NCBI GenBank assembly: GCA_013824245.1
Contig: PNNN01000049.1
Location: 121,068-185,067 of the forward strand
Source: Chlorobiaceae bacterium
GTDB taxonomy: Bacteria; Bacteroidota; Ignavibacteria; UBA10030; SZUA-254
Length of the DNA stretch: 64,000 nt
Reading direction: 5' to 3'
Numbering within the stretch: position 1 is the first letter of the stretch; each line of letters starts with the position of its first letter. Both the position numbers and the translations under genes were made by a program. Under the pieces are notes generated by a model. That model had not been told where the DNA came from, did no database searches, and saw nothing but the letters and a program-made list of their open reading frames with translations. Shown here one piece after another: positions 35,324 through 43,423 of the stretch.

Positions 35324-35941
35324 ATGAAATCACAAAGGTGTCAACCCATGGCCAGTCCGTCCCATGCTGACTATCTAAAACTTCTCGGTTTGATATCTGT
35401 AAGGATGTCCAACATTGAAACCCACATGAGGAACTTCATCAGTGAGATGATTAGCGACGACTATGAACTCAATGTTCGTATTATGGCAGGTAATTCTTTC
35501 ACCGATCTCTTGAGATTGTTGAAATCAGTATTTCCATACCGGGTGTCAGAAAAAAAAGTCTTGCAACAATTCGATGCACTTGCTATCGATCTCAGTAACC
35601 TCAATGACGAGAGAGCGAAGTACATACATTCTGATTGGACGCTGGGAGATGTTGACGGTATTGCAGTCGCAAAGCGGATGAAAGTCTCGAGACATAAAAG
35701 AGGGCTTCGAGTAGACCTGAAGCAGAATGAATTCGAGTTACTCCAAGACTTTCTTGATAAAGTAGAGGTCGTAATTGAGAAACTCACACAACTCAAAGTT
35801 GTGAGCATGCCCATCTACATCGCACATAGAGCCGAAACCGCTAAGAAGCCTTATATGGCATGGGACAAGGATGGGTTCCCAATACGAACTCCCATAAATA
35901 AAACTATCCCGAAGCGTCCCTCAGTTGTGGGGCATTCGTAA
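35324..35941 (+). CDS. hypothetical helical protein with HEPN-like motif
   Basis: 205 residues, mostly helical. DERAKYIHSDW contains Arg97-x4-His102, the R-x4-6-H signature of HEPN ribonucleases, preceded by an IETHMRNFIS helix; this is suggestive only. The C-terminal 40 residues are Pro/Lys-rich. AAGGGA lies before the ATG; a second Met at residue 9 is possible. It comes 20 bases after the small membrane protein, and the two may form one unit. Confidence 0.6.
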   Translation: MKSQRCQPMASPSHADYLKLLGLISVRMSNIETHMRNFISEMISDDYELNVRIMAGNSFTDLLRLLKSVFPYRVSEKKVLQQFDALAIDLSNLNDERAKYIHSDWTLGDVDGIAVAKRMKVSRHKRGLRVDLKQNEFELLQDFLDKVEVVIEKLTQLKVVSMPIYIAHRAETAKKPYMAWDKDGFPIRTPINKTIPKRPSVVGHS

Positions 35942-36066
35942 TAAGCAGATTAAAAATTGAAAGTGAAGTGAATTAACTTGTTTCGTTTGGGACATTTTAA
36001 AAGTTATCAGTACCGCAACTTAGCGGCCATCTGTAAGGTCTCTTCCATGCGAAACTTAGAACAACA

Positions 36067-36597
36067 ATGGTAGACGAAGAAACAATAGATCTCGAGTTCT
36101 ATAAATGGATTTCCCGAAGTCATCTTCTGTATCTCAAACGCCTTAGACTCTTGGGCCATAAGATCGATAATAAGAGAATCGAGACGCTTGAAAAAGAAAT
36201 GTACTCAGAGCTGGATCAGCCTGAGAACCAAGGCGGAGGATTGCTTGGGCAAAGAGACGTAGATGAGTTGCAGTTATTGTTTTCAATTGCTGAAGAGCAA
36301 CCTGCTGTGCGTGCATCTATCAAGGTTAATCTTTGCCAATATGATCACACAGTACTCAGGATGCATCCTGATCACAACCACAAACGCCCGCACTTTCACA
36401 TAGAGTATAAGCAACAATACAAAGCATCTTATTCGATTGATCCATTGGAAAGATTAGCAGGTCATGTACCGGCTCAATACGAAAAGCCCATTCTGGATTG
36501 GGCTTCAACACGTTTGCGAGAATTGAAGCTCACTTGGGATAAATTAAAGTCGGGAGAAGATGTACGGGAATTGGTACTGATAGCGGAAGAGTTCTAA
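36067..36597 (+). CDS. DUF4160-like protein
   Basis: 176 residues. The second half has the DUF4160 pattern: HPDHNHKRPHFHIEYKQQY, then a short strand, then an aromatic DW and a terminal helix (LDWASTRLRELKLTWDKL). The N-terminal 80 residues are helical and not part of that domain. DUF4160 genes often accompany DUF2442 genes in possible toxin-antitoxin pairs; none is adjacent. The stop overlaps an attC-like sequence. Weak ribosome-binding site. Confidence 0.7.
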   Translation: MVDEETIDLEFYKWISRSHLLYLKRLRLLGHKIDNKRIETLEKEMYSELDQPENQGGGLLGQRDVDELQLLFSIAEEQPAVRASIKVNLCQYDHTVLRMHPDHNHKRPHFHIEYKQQYKASYSIDPLERLAGHVPAQYEKPILDWASTRLRELKLTWDKLKSGEDVRELVLIAEEF

Positions 36598-36655
36598 ACA
36601 GCAGCTCGTGCTGACCCCGCTTAAAAACGTAGCGGTGCAGGCGGTCTGAGTCCCT
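36594..36655 (+). other. degenerate attC-like sequence after the DUF4160-like gene
   Basis: CTAAACAGCAGCTCGTGCTGAC resembles the left half of the sites at 14518 and 34954 (CTAACCAGCAGCTCAAGCTGAC). A CCGC/GCGG stem follows. No clear GTTRRRY box. Confidence 0.3.
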
Positions 36656-36759
36656 CGAAAAACACTCGGCATAAACTCAAGTACATTTGTCAATCCTACC
36701 CCAAATTTTGTTTTATGAGCGATTATGCGTAATTTAATACCGTAAATATCTCCAGTGAT

Positions 36760-37179
36760 GTGAAAATAAATCGAATAAATATTAATTCAATCAAGAAGAA
36801 ACTTATTCCTTTTTTCAAAAGTCAAGTAGATGTAAGATTGGCATTCCTGTTTGGCTCGGTAGCAGAAAAAAGAACTCACAGCCAGAGCGATATAGATATT
36901 GCTGTATATTATGTGGGAAAAGCAACGTTAAACCGGCACGTCCGGTTAATAAATGATGTCGGTTATTTGTTAGAGACGGATAACATAGATGTAGTAAATA
37001 TGAACACAGCTTCTACTTTTATTTTACACGATATTCTTTCTTTCGGGAATCTGCTTATTTGCAAAGATGATGATCTTTATAAAGGGCTTCGATTGAAAAC
37101 TCTTAGAGATTTTGATGATTTAACTCATATCATCAAGATACAAAGCCAGTATATTTTTAAAGGCGCAACAAATGGTTAA
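36760..37179 (+). CDS. MNT-type nucleotidyltransferase (MntA-like antitoxin)
   Basis: 139 residues with the minimal nucleotidyltransferase core: FGSVAEKRTHSQSDIDIAV with Gly32-Ser33 and Asp44/Asp46, then NIDVVNMN carrying the third acidic position. In MntA-HepT systems it adds AMP to the HEPN toxin and neutralises it. The start is GTG. Its partner is not intact: the last bases overlap an ATG that opens a 15-codon remnant (see 37172). The antitoxin is thus an orphan. Confidence 0.88.
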   Translation: MKINRININSIKKKLIPFFKSQVDVRLAFLFGSVAEKRTHSQSDIDIAVYYVGKATLNRHVRLINDVGYLLETDNIDVVNMNTASTFILHDILSFGNLLICKDDDLYKGLRLKTLRDFDDLTHIIKIQSQYIFKGATNG

Positions 37180-37219
37180 ATCTGAGTTTATTATCACGAT
37201 GCTCAAACGCAAATATTGA
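37172..37219 (+). pseudogene. possible remnant start of a HEPN (HepT-like) toxin
   Basis: An ATG overlaps the MNT stop (ATGGTTAA), the usual coupling of mntA and hepT. The frame reads MVKSEFIITMLKRKY and stops. The short length makes the identity an inference from position. Confidence 0.4.
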
Positions 37220-37228
37220 GAATATATA

Positions 37229-37510
37229 ATGTTTGGAAGAATCCTGAATCGGATGCGTGAAAAAGTCAGAACACGCCAATACATAATGACTTTACACGCT
37301 GAGGAAGAAATGAATAACGATGGTTTATCGATTTACGATGTTGAACACGTGATACTTACTGGAAAAATTGTCGAGAGACAAAAAGACCCGATCACTGCCG
37401 AATAGAAGTATCTGATACAAGGCAGTTCTCTGGCTGATGGCAGAGTAATTGTAGCTGCAAAATTGAGTCCAACAGGGAAATTGGTTATCTTAACTGTGTA
37501 CACTCGATAA
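37229..37510 (+). pseudogene. DUF4258 toxin gene with an in-frame stop
   Basis: The frame reads MFGRILNRMREKVRTRQYIM, TLHAEEEMNNDGLSIYDVE, HVILTGKIVERQKDPITAE, then TAG at 37403-37405, then KYLIQGSSLADGRVIVAAKL and SPTGKLVILTVYTR. Both sides of the stop fit the DUF4258 RelE-like toxin family, where a Trp (TGG) is usual at this site, so one base change explains it. The companion YgiT-type antitoxin follows after 12 bases. Confidence 0.85.
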
Positions 37511-37522
37511 AAAGGAAAATAT

Positions 37523-37750
37523 ATGACATGTGATATTTGCAATAAAAAGGGTGCTCGGCTTCGGCACATAACCAAAAGTTATGGAAAAGGGTCAAGCTTA
37601 TTCATTATTGAAAATGTTCCGGTGATAAGTTGCCCCAATTGTGGTGAGAGTTATTTGACTGCCGAAACTCTTCATGAACTCGAAAGGATCAAACTGCACA
37701 GAAATAAGATTGCAAGAGAACGCGAAGTACCTGTAGCAATTTTTGCATAA
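37523..37750 (+). CDS. YgiT-type zinc-finger antitoxin
   Basis: 75 residues. Two zinc-binding pairs, CDIC (Cys3, Cys6) and CPNC (Cys37, Cys40), followed by GESYLTAETLHELERI and a basic linker ending VPVAIFA: the standard short antitoxin found after DUF4258 toxins. AAAGGAAA precedes the ATG. Its toxin is broken by a nonsense codon, so this may be a free antitoxin or a decaying gene. Confidence 0.9.
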   Translation: MTCDICNKKGARLRHITKSYGKGSSLFIIENVPVISCPNCGESYLTAETLHELERIKLHRNKIAREREVPVAIFA

Positions 37751-37777
37751 CTAATATTTTAATTGAATAAAAATTAT

Positions 37778-38885
37778 ATGTTCGAAGACGTAAAAGATAA
37801 ATTAAAAGAACTTGAAAGTAAACTTACATCTCTCCGGGGGTATCTTTGACCTTGACACAAAAGAAAAGGAAATAGCCGACCTCGAAGCGAAAGCCCACAC
37901 CCCGAATTTCTGGAACGATAACATCGCTGCACAAAAAGTGATGCAGCAAATAGATAGGCGGAAGCAATGGGTGAATTCGTGGACTTCCATCCAACGCAAA
38001 CTTCAAGATGCACAAGCCCTTTTAGAATTGGCAGTAGAATCGTCAGATGACTCTTTTGGGACTGAATTGCAAACTGAGATTACCGATGTTGAAAAACTTC
38101 TTGACGATGTAGAATTCCGCAACATGCTTAGCGGCGATGATGATGAGAAAAATTGCATACTCACCGTTCATGCAGGCGCGGGTGGAACGGAAGCGCAGGA
38201 TTGGACTGAAATGTTAATGCGGATGTATCTCCGCTGGTGCGAGAAAAAGGGCTTTAAAACTTTTTTACTCGATGAGCTTGCGGGCGACGGAGCCGGATTG
38301 AAAAGTGCAACTATCGAAGTGCAGGGACAATTTGCTTATGGATATTTGAAAGCAGAAAGCGGCGTCCATCGCTTAGTTCGTATTTCACCGTTCGATTCAA
38401 ATGCGCGCCGACATACTTCATTTTCTTCAGTCTTCGTCTATCCGGAAATTGAAGATGATGTTGAAATTGAGATCAATCCCGCCGACCTTGATATCGGTAC
38501 ATATCGTGCGGGTGGTAAAGGCGGACAAAACGTAAATAAAGTTGAAACCGCTGTTCGGATCAAGCATATTCCTAGTGGCGTGGTGGTTGCATGTCAGCAA
38601 GAACGTTCACAATTTCAGAACAAAGAACGCGCGCTGAAGATGTTGAAATCACGGCTTTATCAATTGCGTAAGGAAGAGGAAGAAGCGCGGCTTGCAACTA
38701 TCGAAAGTACGAAAAAGAAAATCGAGTGGGGAAGTCAGATTCGCTCATATGTTTTTCATCCTTACAATATGGTGAAAGATCACCGCACAGATGTGGAGAC
38801 GAGTAACACTCAAGGTGTGATGGATGGAGACCTTGATGCATTCATTAAAGGATTTTTGATGGAATATGGAAAGCAAACCCACTAA
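37778..38885 (+). CDS. prfB: peptide chain release factor 2, with programmed +1 frameshift
   Basis: Releases finished proteins at UGA and UAA. The true start is ATG 37778 ([15 protein letters not shown]); codon 24 is an in-frame TGA (37847-37849). Slipping one base on CTTTGAC moves into the frame of the 37812 ORF, giving 368 residues, the normal length. The SPF codon-recognition motif ([13 protein letters not shown]) and GGQ (GKGGQNVNK) are present. The track shows only the second part, because the frameshift hides the start. The CDS is join(37778..37846,37848..38885). Confidence 0.97.
37833..37850 (+). promoter_or_regulatory. prfB programmed frameshift signal
   Basis: CCGGGGGTATCTTTGAC: a Shine-Dalgarno-like GGGGG three bases before CTT, then the TGA stop followed by C. 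RF2 scarcity slows termination at TGA and favours the +1 slip, giving autoregulation as in Escherichia coli. Confidence 0.95.
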
Positions 38886-38910
38886 AAAAAGATTTCGGAT
38901 TTCGGATTTC

Positions 38911-38940
38911 GCCCGCCTGCCAAAGCGTAGCGGCAGGCAG
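38911..38940. repeat. CCGCCTGCC hairpin repeat
   Basis: GCCTGCC (38915-38921) pairs with GGCAGGC (38932-38938), flanked by copies of GATTTCGGATTTCG. A dispersed intergenic element between prfB and the transporter genes. Confidence 0.55.
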
Positions 38941-38969
38941 GGATTTCGGATTTATGAGGTTCTTCTGTT

Positions 38970-40181
38970 TTGAGTCCCGCCTGGTTCATAGCAAAGCGTT
39001 ATATTCAGGCTCATCGCAAGAGCGGGTTTCTTTCTTTTATTACCTCCATTGCGATAATAGGAGTAATGCTCGGAACGGCGGCTCTGATCATCACTCTGAC
39101 CGTTCTTGATGGTTTCGAAAGAGAAATCAAAGAAAAGGTTATTGCATTTACCTCTCATATCGAAGTCCGTGGTTACCAAAATCTTCCTCTTACAAATTAT
39201 AAAGAATCGATTCAAAAAGTAAAAAAGCAAATTGCGGGTGTAAGTGAAATCACTCCGTTTGCGGCGCGTGAAGGAATGATTCGATCTTCAGAATCAATCG
39301 ATGGAATATTTTTAAAAGGTATTGATCCTGCATCGCAGGTATTAACTTCACACCAGCATATTATTTCAGGAAGATATATTAACGCCGACAAGCAAGATAA
39401 ACCACAAATCGTGATAGGAAAGAAACTCGCGAATAGATTGAATGTAAATATTGGTGATAAGCTTGTGGTCTTCGCGCTACCTCAGTCGAAAGGTTTACAA
39501 CCGCGGGCAAAACAATTCGAGTTAGTTGGAATTTATGAATCGGGTATGGCTGAATTCGATGATATCAACGCTTACACCGATTTATCAGACGCCCAGCAAT
39601 TATTTCAGATGGGAGAAAATGTTTCCGGATTCGATATTATAGTACATGATATTACAAAAGTTGACGAGGTGGCGGAGCAGGTGCAATCATTGCTTGCTTA
39701 TCCGCATTACGCGCGGACGGTTTTTCAGCTTTATCGAAATCTGTTTTCTTGGGTTGAACTTCAGAAAAAAATGTCGCCAATTCTACTGAGCTTGATAATA
39801 ATGGTTGCCACCGTGAATATCATCGGTACTCTGCTCATGTTCGTTCTCGAAAAAACTCACGCTATCGGTATCTTGAAATCACTTGGCGCAGGTCCGAAAT
39901 TGGTAAAGAGGATATTCCGTTTACAGGGCTTACTGATATCTATCGTTGGAATTTCGTTCGGTAATCTGCTCGCGTACATTTTATGCTGGATTCAACTAGA
40001 ATTTAAAATATTATCTCTGCCATCCGACATATATTATATGGATACGGTACCGATGATGTTGCACTGGGAAAATTTTATTTTAGTCTCACTCGTTGCATTG
40101 CTGCTTTGCATGTTAACAACAATTTTACCGTCGCGCTCGGCATCAAAACTCGATCCGGTAACAGCGTTAAGGTTCGGATGA
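38970..40181 (+). CDS. LolC/LolE-family lipoprotein-release permease
   Basis: 403 residues. The N-terminal signature FIAKRYIQAHRKSGFLSFIT with helix 1, a large periplasmic MacB-like domain (about 45-265), then three helices at the C-terminus including the FtsX domain (ILKSLGAGPKLVKRIFRLQG). It would extract lipoproteins from the inner membrane for transfer to LolA. The start is TTG (MSPAWFI); no ATG fits. It overlaps the second permease gene by four bases. Confidence 0.9.
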   Translation: MSPAWFIAKRYIQAHRKSGFLSFITSIAIIGVMLGTAALIITLTVLDGFEREIKEKVIAFTSHIEVRGYQNLPLTNYKESIQKVKKQIAGVSEITPFAAREGMIRSSESIDGIFLKGIDPASQVLTSHQHIISGRYINADKQDKPQIVIGKKLANRLNVNIGDKLVVFALPQSKGLQPRAKQFELVGIYESGMAEFDDINAYTDLSDAQQLFQMGENVSGFDIIVHDITKVDEVAEQVQSLLAYPHYARTVFQLYRNLFSWVELQKKMSPILLSLIIMVATVNIIGTLLMFVLEKTHAIGILKSLGAGPKLVKRIFRLQGLLISIVGISFGNLLAYILCWIQLEFKILSLPSDIYYMDTVPMMLHWENFILVSLVALLLCMLTTILPSRSASKLDPVTALRFG

Positions 40182-41416
40182 TGTTGAATCGTGTTGAGAT
40201 ATTGATTGCTCTCCGTTATCTTCGTTCAAAACGAAAAATTCGTTTTATTAACATTATCGGATATATCTCGATTGTTGGAATTACCGTGGGTGTCGCGGCA
40301 TTATTGATTGCGCTTTCAGTTTTCAATGGATTTAGTGGTGTTGTAACTTCGGTTCTGGTAGGTTTCGATCCGCACATCCGAATTGAAAAACGGGGCAACA
40401 TCTCTTCAGGCGAGTATGAAAAAATTCAATCCCTTATAAAGGATAATCCTGATGTGCTTGCCTATTCTCCGTTTGTTTCCGGCAAGGCAATGCTAACAAC
40501 TGAATCATTCAACAAAGTCGTTTTTATCCGCGGTGTTGATGAGAATGGAATCGGCAGTGTAACAGGATTGAAGAATAAAATTGTTCTTGGTAATTTGAAT
40601 TTTGAAGAAAAAGATGGTTCTCCCGGTATGATAATCGGCTTAACGCTTGCAGATCGTCTTGCATCGATTCTCGGTAATGAAATTGTGGTTTACAGTCCGA
40701 ACAGCGTTCAAACAGCGCTCACCGGTATTAATATGCCCGAAGGATCAAAATTTCATTTAGCGGGAATATATGAATCTAACAACCGAGAGTACGACGCAAG
40801 CTATGCTTACATATCTTTAGCGGAAGCACAAACGATGTTTGGTTTGATTGATAAGTTTAACGGTGTAGAAATTCGTCTGCATGATTTCAACAAAGCCGAT
40901 CATGTTAAAAATATTTTGATAAACGATCTCTCAAATGAATACTCGGTTTCAACATGGTATGATTTGCACAAAAATTTATATTCGGTTATGCAAATTGAGC
41001 GATGGGCGGCTTACATTCTTTTAAGCATAATCATTCTTGTGGCAACTTTCAATATGCTTGGCTCGCTAACGATGGGTGTTCTTGAAAAGCAACGAGATAT
41101 AAGCGTACTTAAAGCGATGGGAATGAATTCGAAAAATCTAATACGTTTATTTATGTTTGAAGGATTAGTGATAGGTGTTATCGGAACACTGCTTGGCATT
41201 ATAATCGGGCTTGTTGTTCTTTACTTGCAGGTTCACTATCAAATATTTCCGCTCGATACATCTGTCTACATTATCCCTGCCATACCGGTTGATATCCAAT
41301 GGACCGATTTCGTTTCTATAACCGTCGCATCTTTGGGACTATCGTTTTTGGCATCATACTATCCGGCACGCAGGGCGGCGGCAACTTTACCTTCGGAAGG
41401 ATTAAGATGGGAATGA
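40178..41416 (+). CDS. LolC/LolE-family lipoprotein-release permease (second subunit)
   Basis: 412 residues from MMLNRVEILIALRYLRSKRK. Same fold as the previous protein: one N-terminal helix, periplasmic domain, three C-terminal helices with VLKAMGMNSKNLIRLFMFEG. The start at 40178 overlaps the first permease stop as ATGA; the 40106 start of the track lies inside that gene. Two different permeases plus an ATPase make the LolCDE-type complex. It overlaps the ATPase gene by four bases. Confidence 0.92.
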   Translation: MMLNRVEILIALRYLRSKRKIRFINIIGYISIVGITVGVAALLIALSVFNGFSGVVTSVLVGFDPHIRIEKRGNISSGEYEKIQSLIKDNPDVLAYSPFVSGKAMLTTESFNKVVFIRGVDENGIGSVTGLKNKIVLGNLNFEEKDGSPGMIIGLTLADRLASILGNEIVVYSPNSVQTALTGINMPEGSKFHLAGIYESNNREYDASYAYISLAEAQTMFGLIDKFNGVEIRLHDFNKADHVKNILINDLSNEYSVSTWYDLHKNLYSVMQIERWAAYILLSIIILVATFNMLGSLTMGVLEKQRDISVLKAMGMNSKNLIRLFMFEGLVIGVIGTLLGIIIGLVVLYLQVHYQIFPLDTSVYIIPAIPVDIQWTDFVSITVASLGLSFLASYYPARRAAATLPSEGLRWE

Positions 41417-42102
41417 ATAAAATAATATTGAACTGTAAAGAAATCTATAAAAGTTATTACATCGATGAGAAGGAATCATCCCGATTGGAAGTTCTTAAAG
41501 GAATAGACTTCGAAATATCCGAAGAAGAAATTGTAACAATTGTTGGTGCATCCGGTTCGGGGAAAAGTACTTTGCTTCATATACTTGGCGGATTGGATAA
41601 TCCGACAAGTGGTAAAGTGTTTTGGCATGATAAAGATATTTCATTGTTTAACGACGAAACGGTTGCTAAACGCCGTTCTGAAAATATCGGATTCATTTTT
41701 CAATTCCATCATCTACTGCCGGAATTTACATCAATTGAAAATGTGATGATACCATTGATGATTGCAGGTGTGAATAAAACAGACGCTAGAACTAGAGCTG
41801 TCGAGTTGTTGAGTAAAGTCGGAATGTTGCCGAGGGAAGAGCATAAACCGACTGAATTATCGGGAGGCGAACAGCAAAGAGTGGCAGTTGCACGGGCGCT
41901 TGCCAACCAACCAAAGCTTGTTCTGGCTGACGAACCCACGGGGAATCTCGATTCGGCAAGCGGTGAGCAACTTCACGAGTTATTATTAGAATTGAACAAG
42001 ACGGAGAAACAATCGTTTGTAATCGTAACGCATAATGACCGATTTGCGAAGCGGTCTGACCGTAATTTCGTAATGACTGATGGCAAGCTTTTACAAATTT
42101 GA
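41413..42102 (+). CDS. lolD: lipoprotein-release ABC transporter ATP-binding protein
   Basis: 229 residues. Walker [10 protein letters not shown] (45-53), Q-loop [11 protein letters not shown], signature [15 protein letters not shown] and Walker [13 protein letters not shown], in the MacB/LolD order. The start at 41413 overlaps the permease stop as ATGA, continuing the operon pattern; ATG 41407 is the alternative, and the 41299 track start is inside the permease gene. Supplies energy for lipoprotein release. Confidence 0.93.
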   Translation: MNKIILNCKEIYKSYYIDEKESSRLEVLKGIDFEISEEEIVTIVGASGSGKSTLLHILGGLDNPTSGKVFWHDKDISLFNDETVAKRRSENIGFIFQFHHLLPEFTSIENVMIPLMIAGVNKTDARTRAVELLSKVGMLPREEHKPTELSGGEQQRVAVARALANQPKLVLADEPTGNLDSASGEQLHELLLELNKTEKQSFVIVTHNDRFAKRSDRNFVMTDGKLLQI

Positions 42103-42156
42103 GTAATTGATACTTTTTTCTTACATTACTTTCGAACTTTTTAGGAAATAGGCAGT

Positions 42157-42432
42157 ATGGCAAAAATCGAAAAATCGAAATTATCAAAAAAAATGAAGCA
42201 TGACGAAATACTTCCTTTAGAAAGGGAGAATTATATCATCTTGGGAATCGGATTGCTCGTTATAATCCTCGGATATATTGCTCTTTCCGGAAATCAGGTG
42301 GAAGGATTTTCGCAGTTGACACTTGCACCGATATTGTTAGTTCTTGGATACTGTGTTATAATTCCGGTTGGAATAATGTACAGAAAAAAAGAAAAGAAAT
42401 CTGGATTGCATGCAGAACAAGTTCAGCAGTAA
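42157..42432 (+). CDS. DUF3098-like two-helix membrane protein
   Basis: 91 residues. A basic N-terminus, then LERENYIILGIGLLVIILGY (helix 1), a short loop, LAPILLVLGYCVIIPVGIMY (helix 2) and a Lys-rich tail. The ENYxxLxxGxxxIxxGyxxL / LAPILLxxGY pattern fits DUF3098, common in Bacteroidota near cell division and transporter genes. It follows lolD by 54 bases and ends at a strong terminator. Confidence 0.75.
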   Translation: MAKIEKSKLSKKMKHDEILPLERENYIILGIGLLVIILGYIALSGNQVEGFSQLTLAPILLVLGYCVIIPVGIMYRKKEKKSGLHAEQVQQ

Positions 42433-42451
42433 AATTAAAGATGATTTTTAT

Positions 42452-42489
42452 AAAGGTATTTTGCTAATCTAACCGCAAGATACCTTTTT
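42452..42489. terminator. bidirectional Rho-independent terminator
   Basis: AAAGGTATTTTGC pairs with GCAAGATACCTTT over 13 bp (one wobble) around a 10-base loop, with T-rich sequence to the right and A-rich to the left. It separates the plus-strand transporter operon from the minus-strand regulator. Confidence 0.85.
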
Positions 42490-42493
42490 ATTT

Positions 42494-42865
42494 TTAATGG
42501 GAGCCGAGTGTTTTAATTACTACATGCAACAATTCTTCTGGGTCGTATGGTTTTGATATATAATCTTTTGCTCCTAACTTAACGCATTCGAGGGCTGTGG
42601 GAACATCGTTTACCGCGGTGAGCATTATGATGTGCGGAAGACGGTTAGTTTTTTTCAATTCTCTCAGAACAGTTATACCATCCATACGAGGCATTTTCAT
42701 ATCTAACAGGACAATATCATAATGAATGTTTTTTAACTTATCTAACGCGATAATCCCATCCTCAGCCGTGTCGACATCAAAATCTTCGTTCATAAATTGA
42801 TCTTTGAGATTGTTGCGTAACTCGGTGTTATCATCGACGCATAACATTTTCATGTGGGGTGCCAT
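42494..42865 (-). CDS. single-domain response regulator (CheY-like)
   Basis: 123 residues, receiver only. Acidic pair Asp11/Asp12, phospho-acceptor Asp55 in IVLLDMKMPRMDG, Thr in MLTAVND, Lys in ISKPYDPEE. Stand-alone receivers pass phosphate in relays or bind partners. The start could also be the Met at residue 5. No kinase adjoins on this strand. Confidence 0.93.
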   Translation of the reverse strand: MAPHMKMLCVDDNTELRNNLKDQFMNEDFDVDTAEDGIIALDKLKNIHYDIVLLDMKMPRMDGITVLRELKKTNRLPHIIMLTAVNDVPTALECVKLGAKDYISKPYDPEELLHVVIKTLGSH

Positions 42866-43030
42866 TACTATTCCTTTAACGGTTTGAGTGCAGGATTATA
42901 TAAAATTTACAAAAGAGTGAGGGTAATGTCAATATATTTTTATGATTTTATTTAAAAAAATATGGAATAAACTTGATTTTTGAATTTGCATTGGCTATAT
43001 TGGCACAATCAGTTTAAGGGAATTATTACG

Positions 43031-43423
43031 ATGGCGGTTCAAGTAGATAAATCTCGTAAAATATTGTTAGTTGATGATGAAGTCGGATTTGCCGAGTTAT
43101 TGTGCGATCTTCTATCCATGGATAATTACAACGTTGAGGTTGCGAACGACGGAATCGAGGGTTTAGAAAAAGTTGCAACTTTCAAACCCGACGTTATCAT
43201 CTCTGATGTTGTTATGCCGCGAATGAGCGGTTTCGAGATGTTCAAGAAAGTTAAATCAACACCTGAAACGGCGAATATTCCGTTTTTATTTATTACCGGC
43301 TTCCAGGATGACCGAGTGCTCTCCGAAGCTCGTAAAATAGGTGTCTTCGGGATACTTAAAAAACCGATAGATGTCGAGCAAATAGAACTTCGGCTCGAAG
43401 ATCTCCTATCAAAAAGGTTATGA
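43031..43423 (+). CDS. single-domain response regulator
   Basis: 130 residues from MAVQVDKSRKILLVDDE. Phospho-acceptor Asp59 in VIISDVVMPRMSG, FITGFQDD and LKKPIDVEQ complete the receiver. ATG 43031 with AAGGGA upstream is preferred to the 42980 start. TTTTTG ... TATATTGG upstream (about 42976-43001) resembles a Bacteroidota promoter. Its stop abuts the stop of the convergent permease gene. Confidence 0.92.
   Translation: MAVQVDKSRKILLVDDEVGFAELLCDLLSMDNYNVEVANDGIEGLEKVATFKPDVIISDVVMPRMSGFEMFKKVKSTPETANIPFLFITGFQDDRVLSEARKIGVFGILKKPIDVEQIELRLEDLLSKRL

Noticed and set aside
37774-38015. Three minus-strand ORFs over prfB
   Set aside because: Shadows of the strongly supported prfB gene.
40106-40177. 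Upstream start of the second permease (MHVNNNF...)
   Set aside because: These codons lie within the first permease gene; the ATGA overlap at 40178 is the natural start.
42930-43000. Sigma-54 promoter upstream of the receiver gene (TTGGCTATATTGGCAC)
   Set aside because: The TGG and GC elements have the wrong spacing; a TTTG/TAnnTTTG-like promoter fits better.
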